From: Martensiomyces pterosporus
Lineage: Eukaryota > Kickxellomycota > Kickxellomycetes > Kickxellales > Kickxellaceae
Assembly: GCA_025201845.1 (NCBI GenBank)
Contig: MU603930.1
Location: 42,310-106,309, forward strand
Length of the DNA stretch: 64,000 nucleotides
Reading direction: 5' to 3'
A program made the position numbers and the translations under genes. The notes under the pieces are model-generated. The model ran no database searches. It was not told the DNA's origin and saw only the letters and a program-made list of their open reading frames with translations. Shown piece after piece: positions 9,925-27,730 of the stretch (positions within the stretch are counted from its first letter, which is position 1; each line of letters begins with the position of its first letter).

Positions 9925-11726
9925 TGTGTGCGACGGAAGGGGTGAGTGGGAAAACCTCGTTTGCTGGCTCCTCGTATGTCTTATTCAGAGCCGGGCTTTT
10001 TGTGGGTGCTAAGATGCTGCTTATCAGCAGGTGAGAAAGGGGGATGTGCGTGTGGTACGAATTATACGCTGTGTTAGTGAGCAAAGCAGAGCGGATGAGA
10101 GACCACGGCACAGCCAGAAATGCAGGGTAGCACAAGAGTTTCGAACACAGCAGCTCTTGCCTGCTGTCTATTCCACAACGGGGCTGCTGTTGATGGGTGG
10201 AAGCGAAGATGTGTGTCAAACGCTAAACGGTCTCTGCAGCAGAGTGCAGATAAATGCCAGCTCTCCTTGGCTGTCTTATATTTCGCTGACAAAGCACGTA
10301 GAGCCGAGAGCAGAAAGTAGCACACCGCTCTTCATAAGAGATTTGCGGATTCCACAAGAAAGCAGCGGTCTGTGAAATTCAGCCCAAGAAAAAAAAGCAA
10401 GCGGATGGAGGGCTATTTGGCTGATGCCGCCTTTTCTCCTTCAGTACAAGGGGGCAGCGCTGAAGAACTGAAAAAAGTTTACAGGTAATATGACAATGCA
10501 TGAGGGGAAAGAGGTGGGTTGGCAAGGGAAGGCAGGCACCCATTTATTTGCCAACTGGGGACTATACTACCACTGACAACGACGTACCTGAACGAAGAGC
10601 TTGTGCAGCAAGGTGCTGGCGATGGCTGAGCGGCCGCTGGCGATAGACGGGGCTGAGCTACTCGTGTACTTCTGGCAAGCGTTTCTGACTTCCTTTGCCA
10701 ACCTCCACCGGATAAAGCGGGGTGATGGGTGGAAGCGGGCGGCTGTGCCACTAGAAAGGAAAAGCTAGTATGTGTAAGAGGGAGGCAAGAGCGGTGGTTG
10801 GAGCGCGCGAGTTCCGTGGTGCAAGGGCCAAAGTATACGTGCGTTGCATGCAGAAGATAGCAGGAGGTGGGTGAGGGGAGAAAGAGAAGGAGGAAATCGG
10901 CTGCTCTCTCCTCGGATGCCCAGTCAACACAAACTCATACCAAAACTCATAACAAGCCTGCCACCACTCACCCTCCTGTACGAACGTGATTGGCTCTCCA
11001 GCGCGAGGGACTCGATGAGACACCTCCTTATTCATCCTTCGTCGGCATTGAGCCGCCGCGTGCGCCATTTCCACTCTCTGGCCCAAAACCCCACCAGATA
11101 ATTCGGGTTTTCTTGGATTATTGTCGCTATCGCCTTCTTGCAGGAAAGCAGGTTTTTTGCTGCTTGAACAGCATCATGCATAATCTGCCACAACGGTTTT
11201 CGCTCTAGAACTAGCTTTCTGCAAAACGGCACACCCAGCTGATGCTCGCAGCTACCTCTTCACCTCTTTGAAGACTGGCGAGTGAGGAAAAGCGTGGCGC
11301 CCTTACTGCCGTTTGACGTTTTTTTTTTTTTCTTTTCGGCTTCTACTATCGTTTTTCTGGAGCCAATGGCCCTTCGCCTCGCTTGTTTCCCGCCTCCTTT
11401 CGCGCTCCACTCTCAGCGACTCTTGAATGCAAAAATGATGCGGAGGACGTGGCGGTGCCACTTACAAAATGCCCCCAGCCGTTGCCACTGAACGTCATTG
11501 TCGCTATGCCACACGCCGCTCCAATCAGATTTAATCGAGTCTGATTCTCTTTCGGCTTCAGACGTCGGGCCGGGTTGGCAGGGCTCTCTGCCTCGGGCTG
11601 TGATCTGGTGCCGGAATGCTTCAGCACATGCTGTGTAAAGGGGGGTTTTGGTCGTTCAAGAATAAGAAACCGTTGGGCAGAGGGCAAAGAAATAAAAAAA
11701 GGAATAGTGTGCACGGGGCTGTCTCT
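9925..11726. other. 1.8 kb between bZIP start and PRS stop; leader with splice-like signals
   Basis: No gene with a recognisable product. On the minus strand there are intron-like blocks: donor GTGAGT (near 10976) with acceptor TTTCTAG (near 10752), and donor GTACGT (near 10588) with a pyrimidine-rich CAG acceptor (near 10470). A short open frame (MKSGVLLSALGSTCFVSEI, 10335..10276) precedes the bZIP ATG. These would fit a spliced 5' leader of the bZIP gene or a small unannotated gene; frames do not join cleanly, so no CDS is called. Confidence 0.4.
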
Positions 11727-13123
11727 TTAGATGGCGGCATGGCCAAAAAGGTAGGAGACAGACTCGCCGTTATGCGTGCGTCGAATAGCCTCGGCGAGCA
11801 CAGCACTAACATCGATTGTGTCGAGCTTTGGGCACAGCTTCTTCTTCTCCGCATGGGGGATGGTGTTGGTGACCACGACGCGGGTAAGGACGCTGTTGTT
11901 GATGACGTCCAGGGCCTTACCTGAAAGAACGCCATGGATGACGATGGCATAGACAGCCGCCGCGCCATTCTCCATCAGGGTCTTGGCAGCCAGACCAAGG
12001 GTGCCGCAAGTGTCCGCCATGTCATCGACAAGAATAGCCACCTTGTCCTTAACGTCGCCGACAAGGACCATGCGCGAGACCTCGTTGGCCTTCTTGCGCT
12101 CCTTGTGGATCAGAGCAAAGTCCAGATCCAAATGATCAGCAATCGATGTGGCGCGCTTAGCACCACCGGCATCGGGAGACACGATGATGGCGTTCTTCCA
12201 GTCGGGAATGTTCTCGCGAATATACCGCAGAAGGGAGGGCTCGCCGTACAGGTTATCGACGGGGCAATCGAAGAAGCCCTGGATCTGGCTGGCATGGAGA
12301 TCCATGGTGATGACATGGTCGGCGCCAGCGACTGTGAGCATGTTGGCAACAAGCTTGGCGGAGATGGGGGCACGCGACTTGTCTTTCTTGTCCTGGCGTG
12401 CGTAGGGGAAGCACGGGAGGACGGCGGTGATCCGGCGGGCCGACGCAGTCTTGCACGCGTTGATCATGATGAGGAGTTCCATCAGATGGTCGTTGATCTC
12501 GCCGCAGCCCGACTGGATGATGTAGACGTCCTCGTCACGCACCGACTCGCCAATGGTTACGGCGGTTTCCTGGTTCGAGTACTTTGTTACAGTGACGTTG
12601 GCCAGGTCGGTGCCAAGGCGCCTACATGACAAAAGCAGAGTATGCAGGGGAGAGCGCACGTAGAAATTGCCGTTAGGTGCGATGTGGATCTGACTGCCAT
12701 AGAGCCGCCGGCTGTGCAAGCGCCGCTCTCTTTCCAGTAGCTGGTGCACGTGTGGGCGGGATATCCAGGATGTGGACAAACAATGCGCGCTCTCCTGCAC
12801 AAGCACAGGTGCTTTTCAGCAGCCCTGCTCCTTTATCCATGTGCAAAGCGCAATTGGGCAGGATATCGCCGAAATCAGTAGAGCACGCGCAAACAAAGGG
12901 AGGAAGCGCTCGCCATTCATGGAGACAACAGAAGGCCAAGATTGGACAAAAGGACTGCGAATCAAAGGTGGCTGTGGGAGGCTGTGCAAACGGCATCAGC
13001 AGCATCAGGAGCAACAATCGTAGAACGCGCGAGGGGTTGGTGTGCAGATATTTACTTTGCAATAAGCTTGGCCAGGGCAGGGTGCGAGTTGCCAGCGAGA
13101 ATGCGAATGGAGTTGCTCGACAT
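11727..13123 (-). CDS. Ribose-phosphate pyrophosphokinase (PRPP synthetase), 2 exons
   Basis: Makes PRPP from ribose-5-phosphate and ATP for purine, pyrimidine, histidine, tryptophan and NAD synthesis. Exon 1 (13123..13056, 68 nt) encodes the N-terminus [19 protein letters not shown], with donor GTAAAT. A 434-nt intron (13055..12622) ends in TGTAG. Exon 2 is 12621..11727, and the junction codon gives [20 protein letters not shown]. The product is 320 residues, matching the family (about 318-320). Signatures are [39 protein letters not shown], the metal/ATP site [11 protein letters not shown], the flexible loop KERKKANEV and the PRPP-binding loop [12 protein letters not shown], ending in [13 protein letters not shown]. 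It lacks the large insert seen in some yeast paralogues, so it resembles the canonical catalytic subunit. Confidence 0.97.
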
Positions 13124-14672
13124 GATTAGAGCGCCAACGTCAGAGAATAAGAAATGATGGTGTAAAGAGAGGAACAAATAATTAAGAGAGTAGTAGAGGT
13201 ATGAAAATGTCGCAAATGAGAAAGGAGAGGAAAGGAAATTCTACAAAAGGGCGCTATAGTTTTCTGTTCTAGTTGGACGAAGAAAAAAAAGATGTTTGAT
13301 CTAGACTCTAACGCAGGTGGATAGGGTTTGGAGCAGAGAAGGCCAGTGCACGGCGTAGTCAACTGCGTGTGTTCCAAGGATATAGAGGAAGGCAAGTATC
13401 GAGATACAAGGGGCACAGGACATCCTCCGGAGCAAAGCAGAGAAGAAGTGGCAGAGCAGTTGGGGGGGCGTGTGCCGGCAGGGGTGGTCGACGGCCGAGC
13501 GGAGACACCTCAGGGCTTGAAAAAACATTTCACACAGGCCGTGCCTTGCTCGGTTCCAGCTGGGCAAGCTAAAAATTTTTTTAGCGCACCACTCATTCGG
13601 ATGAGATAGCTGGTATCAGTCCCCCCCTCCCCAAAAGTTTGCGATAAAGGGAGCGCTCCGCCAGGATTCGGCGATAGATGAACAATGTAGCCAAGGCCCT
13701 CACACTTCCCCCGCTACGCAGGCGCGCGAGGCCCGCCGCTGCTCCGATCGCATACAAGCGAGTGGACGCGTCCTTCGCATCTGCTCGTCCGATAAGGAAA
13801 GGTCGCCTGTGCTGGTGCTGCTGCGCTGTGCCCGGGTCAGCAGTCCCACTGTCGCCCAAGCGAAAAGCGAGGGCCAGCGCGTTCCCGGACCCCTTTGGCA
13901 GAAGCAACCTCTGGGGACCAGGCGCTGCCCCACTTGAGCAGCCAAGCTGGATTTATCACCGGATTAGCCGCCTGCAGCACATCGCGATCCACGCTGCAGC
14001 CTGGCCAATGGCGAATATATGCACAGGTGCCAGCTCACAAACATATGTGGAGGCGGCACATCGACGTACCGCATAGAGGAGACAGCGCCCACAGCTTAAA
14101 GGGCGAGGAGCCGCATGGCTGTTGGGGGAGCGAAGAAGCACAGGTGGTCGCAGTGGATGGTTCCACAAAGGCTTCTGCATCTAGAAAACATTTTTAAATA
14201 GAATGCACGCACAAATGACTGGCTGGCTGCCAGAGAGAAGGGAGGAGACCGCCCGCCAACTGCGCACAAAAGAACAAACAAAGCGCAGTGATTCTGGCAA
14301 CATGCGGGTAAGCAAAATAAGAACGGGCAAAGGAATAGACGTGCATAACAGCGCGTGGTCCGGGGAGCACTGTGGATCTCCAATGTGGTGCTGGCTCTGG
14401 AAAGCCTCGCTGGAAGCAGCGTCCTCCTCGAGGAAAGTAGCCCAGCCGGCTCACTGTGCCCGCCGCCCGCTTCATTACGTCGGCCTGCCCCCCCAAAAAG
14501 GCGTGGCGGCTGTGTTAAAGGCAGACGGGTGCCGGCGTACAAAACGTGCCCCCAGCTTCACGAAACAGCCTCATACTTCACATTCCTACTCTGCACTTTC
14601 TCGCACGCCACCTATCTCTCTTCCCCTGCCTCTTTCCCCGTATCTACTTTCTCCGCTCATTTCACGACAGCC
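13124..14672. promoter_or_regulatory. Divergent promoter region of PRS and the GAS gene
   Basis: A 1.55-kb gap between two divergent starts. An open frame in phase with the GAS gene runs upstream to about 14355, but the secretory signal only fits the ATG at 14673. A pyrimidine-rich leader (CTATCTCTCTTCCCC near 14611) directly precedes GAS. No other gene was recognised. Confidence 0.5.
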
Positions 14673-16271
14673 ATGAAGGTGTCTCTGACGCTCGCCTGGG
14701 CCAGCGCCCTATTCGCAACGGCCACTGTTGCTGCCCTTGACCCGATCGTCATCAAGGGCAGCAAGTTCTTCAACTCCAAATCCGGCGAGCAGTTCTTCTT
14801 CAAGGGCATCGCCTACCAGCCCCGCACCGGTGTCCAGGGCGACATGGATCCCCTGGCCGACACTGTTGGGTGCAAGCGCGACATCGAGGTGTTCAAGGAC
14901 CTGGGCATCAACTCAATCCGCGTCTATGAGGTCGACTACACCAAGAACCACGACACCTGCATGAAGCTTTTGGAAGATGCCGGCATCTACCTCATCCTCG
15001 ACATGCCCTCGCCCAAGTACTCGATTAACCGTGCCCAGCCGTACTGGGACAGGGATCTGATGAGCCACTGGACGGCCAAGGTTGATGCCTTCGCAAAGTA
15101 CTCAAACCTCCTTGCCTGGATCGCCGGAAACGAGGTTGCCAACGACAAGGACACCACTCCCTCGGCTGCCTTTGTCAAGGCTGCTATCCGCGACATGAAG
15201 GCCTACATCAAGTCCAAGGGCCTGAAGACCCCTGTTGGGTATGCCGATAACGACGACATGGACATTCGTATGAACCTTATCAACTACTTTAACTGCGACA
15301 ACGAGAGCAGCCGCGCGGACTTTTACGGCGTCAACATCTACCGCTGGTGCGGCGACACGACCACTTTCAAGACTTCGGGATACGAGGACGTGACAAAGAA
15401 CATGACTGACTACTCCATCCCCTCCCTCCTGACCGAGTACGGATGCAACAAGGTTCGTCCGCGCACTTTCCCCGAGCTCAAGTCCCTCTATGGCAAGGAC
15501 ATGAGCGGCGTGTTCTCTGGCGGAATCATGTACGAATACAGCGAGGAGGACAACAACTACGGCATTGTCAAGGTGTCCTATGGCAACCCCAAGGTTGAGA
15601 AGACCGAGGACTACAGCAACCTGAAGGCCGCCCTGAAGAACGCCAACCCCGACACTGTCAAGAGCAGCGACTACAAGCCCAGCGGCAAGGACAGCGTGTG
15701 CCCCTCCGTCAGCGACATGTGGAAGGTCAAGTCCGGCTCCCTCCCGCCCACTCCTTCTTCTGCGCGCTGCCAGTGCATGCTTGACTCCCTCGGCTGCTCG
15801 CTGAAGAGCAATAACCTGACTGCCAGCGAGGGCAAGGCCGTCGGCGACGTTGTTGGCTCGATCTGCGGCACCACTGACTGCAGCGGGATCTCCTACGACA
15901 CTTCGAAGGGCCAGTATGGCGACTTTGTTGCGTGCGACTCGAACCAGCGCGCTTCCTGGGCCTTGAACAAGAACTATGAGAACCAGAAGAAGGCCAAGTG
16001 CGAGGCCAAGGGCGTCGAGACCAACACCACTCAGAGCCCCAAGCAGGCCGACCAAAAGGCGTGCCTCAAGGAGAAGGATGATATTGGCAATGCCGGATCG
16101 TCTTCGTCTTCTTCCTCGAGCAGCAGCAGCAGCAGCAAGAGCGATGACAGCAACACCTCTTCGTCCTCGGGATCGTCCAAGAGCCCATCCTCCGCTGCAA
16201 GCACAATGAAGCCCGCTGCTGCTCTCGTCGCGTCGCTGGCTGCCCTCGTCACCCTGAACTCGTTGTTCTAA
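14673..16271 (+). CDS. GH72 1,3-beta-glucanosyltransferase, GAS/GEL family, GPI-anchored
   Basis: A 532-residue cell-surface enzyme that cuts and rejoins beta-1,3-glucan chains to elongate and cross-link wall glucan. The signal peptide is residues 1-20 (MKVSLTLAWASALFATATVA). The GH72 catalytic domain spans about 21-330, with acid/base Glu154 in AGNEVAN and nucleophile Glu255 in LTEYGCN. It also carries FFFKGIAYQP and GGIMYEYSEE. A cysteine-rich X8/CBM43 module follows (about 340-455, with CQCMLDSLGC and SICGTTDCSG). Then come a serine-rich stalk (about 475-510) and a hydrophobic C-terminal GPI-attachment tail. The GAS1/GAS2-type layout with the Cys module is complete. The start was chosen because it begins the signal peptide. 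High C-ending codon use suggests strong expression. Confidence 0.97.
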   Translation: MKVSLTLAWASALFATATVAALDPIVIKGSKFFNSKSGEQFFFKGIAYQPRTGVQGDMDPLADTVGCKRDIEVFKDLGINSIRVYEVDYTKNHDTCMKLLEDAGIYLILDMPSPKYSINRAQPYWDRDLMSHWTAKVDAFAKYSNLLAWIAGNEVANDKDTTPSAAFVKAAIRDMKAYIKSKGLKTPVGYADNDDMDIRMNLINYFNCDNESSRADFYGVNIYRWCGDTTTFKTSGYEDVTKNMTDYSIPSLLTEYGCNKVRPRTFPELKSLYGKDMSGVFSGGIMYEYSEEDNNYGIVKVSYGNPKVEKTEDYSNLKAALKNANPDTVKSSDYKPSGKDSVCPSVSDMWKVKSGSLPPTPSSARCQCMLDSLGCSLKSNNLTASEGKAVGDVVGSICGTTDCSGISYDTSKGQYGDFVACDSNQRASWALNKNYENQKKAKCEAKGVETNTTQSPKQADQKACLKEKDDIGNAGSSSSSSSSSSSSSKSDDSNTSSSSGSSKSPSSAASTMKPAAALVASLAALVTLNSLF

Positions 16272-16618
16272 AGAATATGCTTTTCTGCATTCATCTGGGC
16301 TACTCTCCATTGTCCGAGCCGGCTCACATAATGAAAGAAGCGGAAAAGCCGGCTGGGTTTCTAAGGCTTTCTCTTCAGTTGATCAAATACACCGAATTTA
16401 AGAAGCACTTTGTCAGTGTTTCCGCTGTCCTTTTATTTTTGGGGGCGGGCAGGGATTGGAGGCTGCCGGCTTCTTTCCCTTCCTATGCTGCTGGTTTCGA
16501 TGCTTTTTGTTTCTGTTTCTGTTTGCAGCAAGAGAACACGCTGCTCGCACTCAAGCTCAGCGTTCACCACAAATCCGTCCAACTCCTATTAACTGCTGTT
16601 TTTTTTACCCGCTTGATA
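16272..16618. other. Intergenic, GAS 3' region and IPO11 promoter
   Basis: A tandem plus-strand pair flanks it. Pyrimidine-rich DNA precedes the importin ATG. Nothing else was recognised. Confidence 0.6.
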
Positions 16619-19600
16619 ATGGCCATCATGGATGCACGGCAGTCAGTCGTTTTGGCGCTGGAGGAGGTGTCCTCTCAGAACCCTGCGCGCATGGCTGCAG
16701 CAGAGAAGAGCTTGAAGGAGTGGGAAACGCGGCCAATGTTCCACGCTACGCTCTTTGTAAGTACATGCCCCTGCGTCCTAATACAGGCCCAAAGTAGAGG
16801 AGAGCAGGAAAGGAAACAGACGCATCTCGCCAAGCGGTGTCTGCGGTACTCCACTCTACAGCCAACGCAAAGCCACACTACCGCTAAACGCTCCTTTTTC
16901 GCCTGTTTTCTTTACGAGTAGGATATATTTGCGGATCGATCGCTTCCCACAGGCGTGCGCTGGCTGGCCATAATTTCGCTAAAAAACGGAATCGACAAGT
17001 ACTGGAAAAAGACAGCAACCCACACAATCCAACTGGACGAAAAGGAGCTGATCCGTCCACGCCTTCTCTCGCTGTTCGACGAATCCACGCCGCAGATCGC
17101 AGTCCAATACTGCGTTGCTGTGTCGCGCATTGCTCGCTGGGAGTTCCCCCGCGTTTGGCCAGAGTTTGCAGAGGAGCTGCTCACCTGCGTACGCGCGATT
17201 GCCAGCGACGAGAGGTCGGCTTGCCGCCATGTCATGGAACAGAATGTCCTGTATACGCTGCACTTGTTTATCAAGTCGCTGTGCTCAAGAACTCTGGCAA
17301 AGGAGAGACAGGCGCTGAGGGAGATCACGCCGGTCATATTCAATGTTGTTGCACCGATTTACGGCAGGCGGATCGCACAGTTCAACGAGGCTCTGCAGGC
17401 GGGCGATTCTGCGGAATCACAGGCGCTGCTGAGAGAAATCCGGCTCTGCCTTAAAACACTGCGCCGTTTGCTGATCTTTGGATACGAGAAGCCGACAGAG
17501 GCTGATGAAGCGGCCAAGGACTTTTACCTTGCTACCATCGGCCATCAGGCTGCGTTCTACGAGCTGTTTAAGAGCTTGCCGGCGGAGAGCAGGGACTCGG
17601 ACGATTGCACTGTGCTGAAGAAAATTATCTTGCTGTACGGCAAGATGTACCTGGACTTCCAAAAGTACCACGCGGTGCGGTTTATCACTATGCCTGGAGT
17701 CAAAGCGATGCTCGAGTGGTACTGGGTCCAGATCCAGGACGAGGCTCCAAAAATGGTGGCCAGCATGAGCGACTTGGATAGCTCGCCGGAGCCTGTTCTG
17801 GAGCCCGTGCTTGTACAGGGACTGACGCTTTATAAAAGCGTGATCAAAAACTACTTCTACATGGCAGATGACGACGGCACCATGGACAGCAATGTGAAGC
17901 GGTGCAGGCAGGTGATTGACGGCGAGATTCTGACTGCCGGGTTTGTCGAGCAGATGGCCAACACTCTCATGTACAGCTACATCCCGCTCAAGGCTAAGGA
18001 TTTGCTAATGTGGCAGGACGATCCGGAGGCGTGGCTCACTGAAGAAGACTCGGATTACTGGGCCTTTGATGTGCGCAGATGTGCCGAGCATGTGTTCACG
18101 GACTTGGTGAGCCAGAACAAGGAGCTTCTGGTGCCCCAGCTCATGCAGGCGTTTCAGGAGATCGATGGCCAGACGGGGTCGGACGCAGCAGCCGCGTTCT
18201 TCAGGCGCGAGGGCTTGTATGCAGCACTGGGTCTGTGTGCCAATGAGCTGTACAGCGCGTTTGATTTCTGTGGGTGGCTTAAGCAGCACCATGCGGCGGA
18301 CTCGCCCATGGGGGCTGTCAAGTGGCGTATCGCTTGGCTCGTGGGCCAGTGGGTCAGGGTCAAGTTTGCTGTCGAGGAGCGGCCCAGTGCGTACACGGTT
18401 CTGCTCGAGTTGATGCGTAGGGAGGAGCCGCTGGTTGTTAGAATGGCTGCTGTGTCCAGTCTGCTGCTGTGTGTGGATGACTGGGACTTTGAGGCTGGTC
18501 AGTTTGCTCCTTTCCTGGGCCAGAGCATTGAGAGAATCACGCAGGTTCTGGGAGATGTCGCTTTGGCGGAAAGTCGAATGCGGATTGTGAATTTCTTGGG
18601 TGTCATTGTAGGACGAATGCAAGGACAGGTATGTGCTAAATGCGGCAGTCTCTGCTGCGACCGCTTCCTGCGCCCTGCTCTGTTTTTCTTGATCTGTCTG
18701 TGCGAGGGTGGCTTGGGCTTGGTGCTGTGTCAATGTAACCACCCTGGACTCATATGCACGCAAGCCGGCTGCAGCCAAATCTGTGCTTCAGCGGCTGCGC
18801 AACACCCTTGCTGTGAAAGCAGGCATTGTTGCTGGTTTACAACAATATGAGGCGCGCTTTGTCGTTGCAGCATATGCCTTTGCTATGCTTCGTGGGCGTG
18901 GATGGCAAAACGTCTACAGCAAGATCCTGAATTGTGCTGTGCTGCATCTGCATTTATTTGTGCTCGTTGCCATTTGCTTTTTGTTCATAGATTGTGCCGT
19001 TTGCAGAGTCGGTAGTGCAGTTGCTTCCGCCACTGTGGCAGAGCGCAGCAGGCGAAAATCTGTACCAGACAGCCATTCTGAGCCTTGTGAGCAGGCTGGT
19101 CGAGGTAAGTCTTTGCATTGCAGTTGTTGCCGCTGCTTTGTATAGAATGGACAATGCCATTCCACTAGCGCCATGTGCAGCAAGTGGCCACTGCTAGTTG
19201 TCCGTTTTTTTTGTTCTGTTTCAGCAGTGCTTTGAACAAAACTGCTTTTCTGATCTGGATAGCATCGGCCATTTCTCTAATTTGCTTTATTTTGCAACTG
19301 TCCTGCTTTTTGTACGTAGGCGTTGGGCCCACAATCAGCTGCGCTTCACGGGCTCATTTCGCCGCTGATCCAGCACAGCGTTGACCTGACAGACGTAAGT
19401 TGTGGACAAGTTGTCATGTGAATGTCGCAGACATGCAGCTGCACAAAGCAGCTCGCTTGTTTCAGAATGTGGCCGCCGCACAGCAAAACTGCCTCAGTTC
19501 TGACCGATGCCTCCGACATGCTCGTGTTTTCTTTTGTAGCCAGCCCATGTCTATTTGATTGAGGACGGCATCGAGCTGTGGCTTGCGCTGATCCGCAATG

Positions 19601-20457
19601 CTTCACAATTGGATCAGAGTCTGATGAGCCTGCTGCACTACACGCCTGGACTGCTGCAGTACAGCACAGAGACACTCAAGCATGTGCTCAAGGTCATTGA
19701 GGGCTATGTGCTGCTCGACGGAGTGAGCGTATTCCAAAACAGCGGTGTGGCAATCATCGGCGCCCTTGGCAGTCTTCTCTCCGACCCTGGATTGGCAGTT
19801 CGGGCGATTGCGGTGGCATTCAGTACACTCAACATTATCGTCCAGCGCGTGCCCGTCGAGTTTACGGGAAAGGCGCTGATGGAATCGAATGTCATTTGGA
19901 CGGCGTTCACCAAGATCGTCGACAATAACGAGGCGGCGTTGCTGCTGGCGCATCATGCTGGGTTCATTTCCCGGGTGGCCGTGCATTACCCGGTGTTCTT
20001 TGCTGAGTTCCTGGCAACTCAGGATAGGACGCTTACCAGTGCGTTTGTCAGCAATTGGATCGGCATCTTTGATAATGTAGGGCAGGTCGCCCAGCGCCGG
20101 CTGCATGCGCTGAGTCTGGCCGCTGCTATTGCGACTACTAACGACGGCGTGCTAGAGCACTTGCCCCTGATGGTGCCTGTGTGGACGGAGATCATGTCGG
20201 ATACAGGCAATTCGCTGGTCTACTTTTCGGATGTCGACGATGATATGCCGGATGATTGCGGCGAGTCAGCGGTGGCCGAAAATGCCAGGCGTAGGAAGCT
20301 GCTTGCTGAGGACCCTGCGCACAGGTTTGACATAAAGATGGCACTTGATCGAAGTTTGGCCGAGTGCGAGAGACTCAACGGCCCGGAGAGGTTCCAGGCC
20401 ATTATTGCGCGTGTCAGCGCTGAGGACTTGGAGGACCTCAAAAACCAGCTCAGATGA
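16619..20457 (+). CDS. Importin-11 / Kap120-type karyopherin-beta (5 exons)
   Basis: A nuclear transport receptor of the importin-beta superfamily, closest to IPO11/Kap120. Five exons join in frame: 16619..16756, 16922..18628, 18991..19104, 19320..19394 and 19540..20457. All internal junctions are phase 0, with GTAAGT, GTATGT, GTAAGT and GTAAGT donors. The product is 983 residues (human IPO11 about 975). The N-terminal importin-beta domain shows AAEKSLKEWETRPMFHATLF and then VRWLAIISLKNGIDKYW. HEAT-type helices follow throughout. IPO11-like blocks include RLCLKTLRRLLIFGYEKP and, near the C-terminal third, AHVYLIEDGIELWLALI. The acidic tail segment SDVDDDMPDDCGESA precedes the end. Cargo in this organism is unknown. 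AATAAA at 20521, 64 nt past the stop, is a plausible poly(A) signal. Confidence 0.93.
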
Positions 20458-20694
20458 GGTGTCCTTTACTTGTTTCGGCATCCTCGTTCTCTTGCACGTT
20501 CTGCTGTCCATGGCAGCGCCAATAAATACATGCGAATGGCAAGGAGGATGTGCATCATGTGACATCATCCCATGAAACCAATTTCCTCGGGTAAAAGGGT
20601 AAACGTCTGTTTCTATGGATTTGAGGAATGCCGGCTGTGCTTCCGTTGTGTATGTGCACGCGCCTAAAACTAAACACAGGGGTCTCCTTTTACA

Positions 20695-20702
20695 TATATA
20701 AT
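20695..20702 (+). promoter_or_regulatory. TATA-like element upstream of GCN5
   Basis: TATATAAT lies about 50 bp upstream of the GCN5 ATG at 20752, inside a 294-bp gap after IPO11. This is a motif match only; the distance implies a very short leader. Confidence 0.4.
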
Positions 20703-20751
20703 CTTTTTTTCTGTTTGGCTGCTCTTGTCTACTTCCTCCACTCCAACGCAG

Positions 20752-27419
<6,668 letters not shown>

Positions 27420-27730
27420 CCGACCCTCCTCGGACGCAGCACAGGGTGCGTGTCCCGGTCCATATTTCTGCTCGTACCACATTGTTCCTTTTTGAGAATA
27501 AAAGCCAACAGCGACTGAACTAGCAGGATATAGGCTAGGCGATGCTGCATACATGGGCATTGTCTTGTTTTGATGGCAGCCACAGCACTGCAGGAGGAGA
27601 TTTACTTTATTGTTGGATATATAACTTTTGTGAGTGGGTGAATGGATGTGATGAAGTGAAGTGAAATGGAAAAATGGTGTGCAACAAAGGGAGATTAGGG
27701 ACTAGCAAAAGACAAGCTGAACATCGCGTT
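27420..27730. other. Convergent 3' regions of GCN5 and HMG gene 1
   Basis: Holds the GCN5 poly(A) signal (27497-27502) and the 3' untranslated region of the minus-strand HMG gene. Nothing else was seen. Confidence 0.6.

Noticed and set aside
14355..14672. N-terminal extension of the GAS protein
   Set aside because: An in-frame open stretch, but the secretion signal begins exactly at the ATG at 14673 and the upstream translation is not protein-like.
15102..16310. 402-codon minus-strand frame opposite the GAS gene
   Set aside because: A by-product of C-ending codon bias in the glucanosyltransferase, with no motif.
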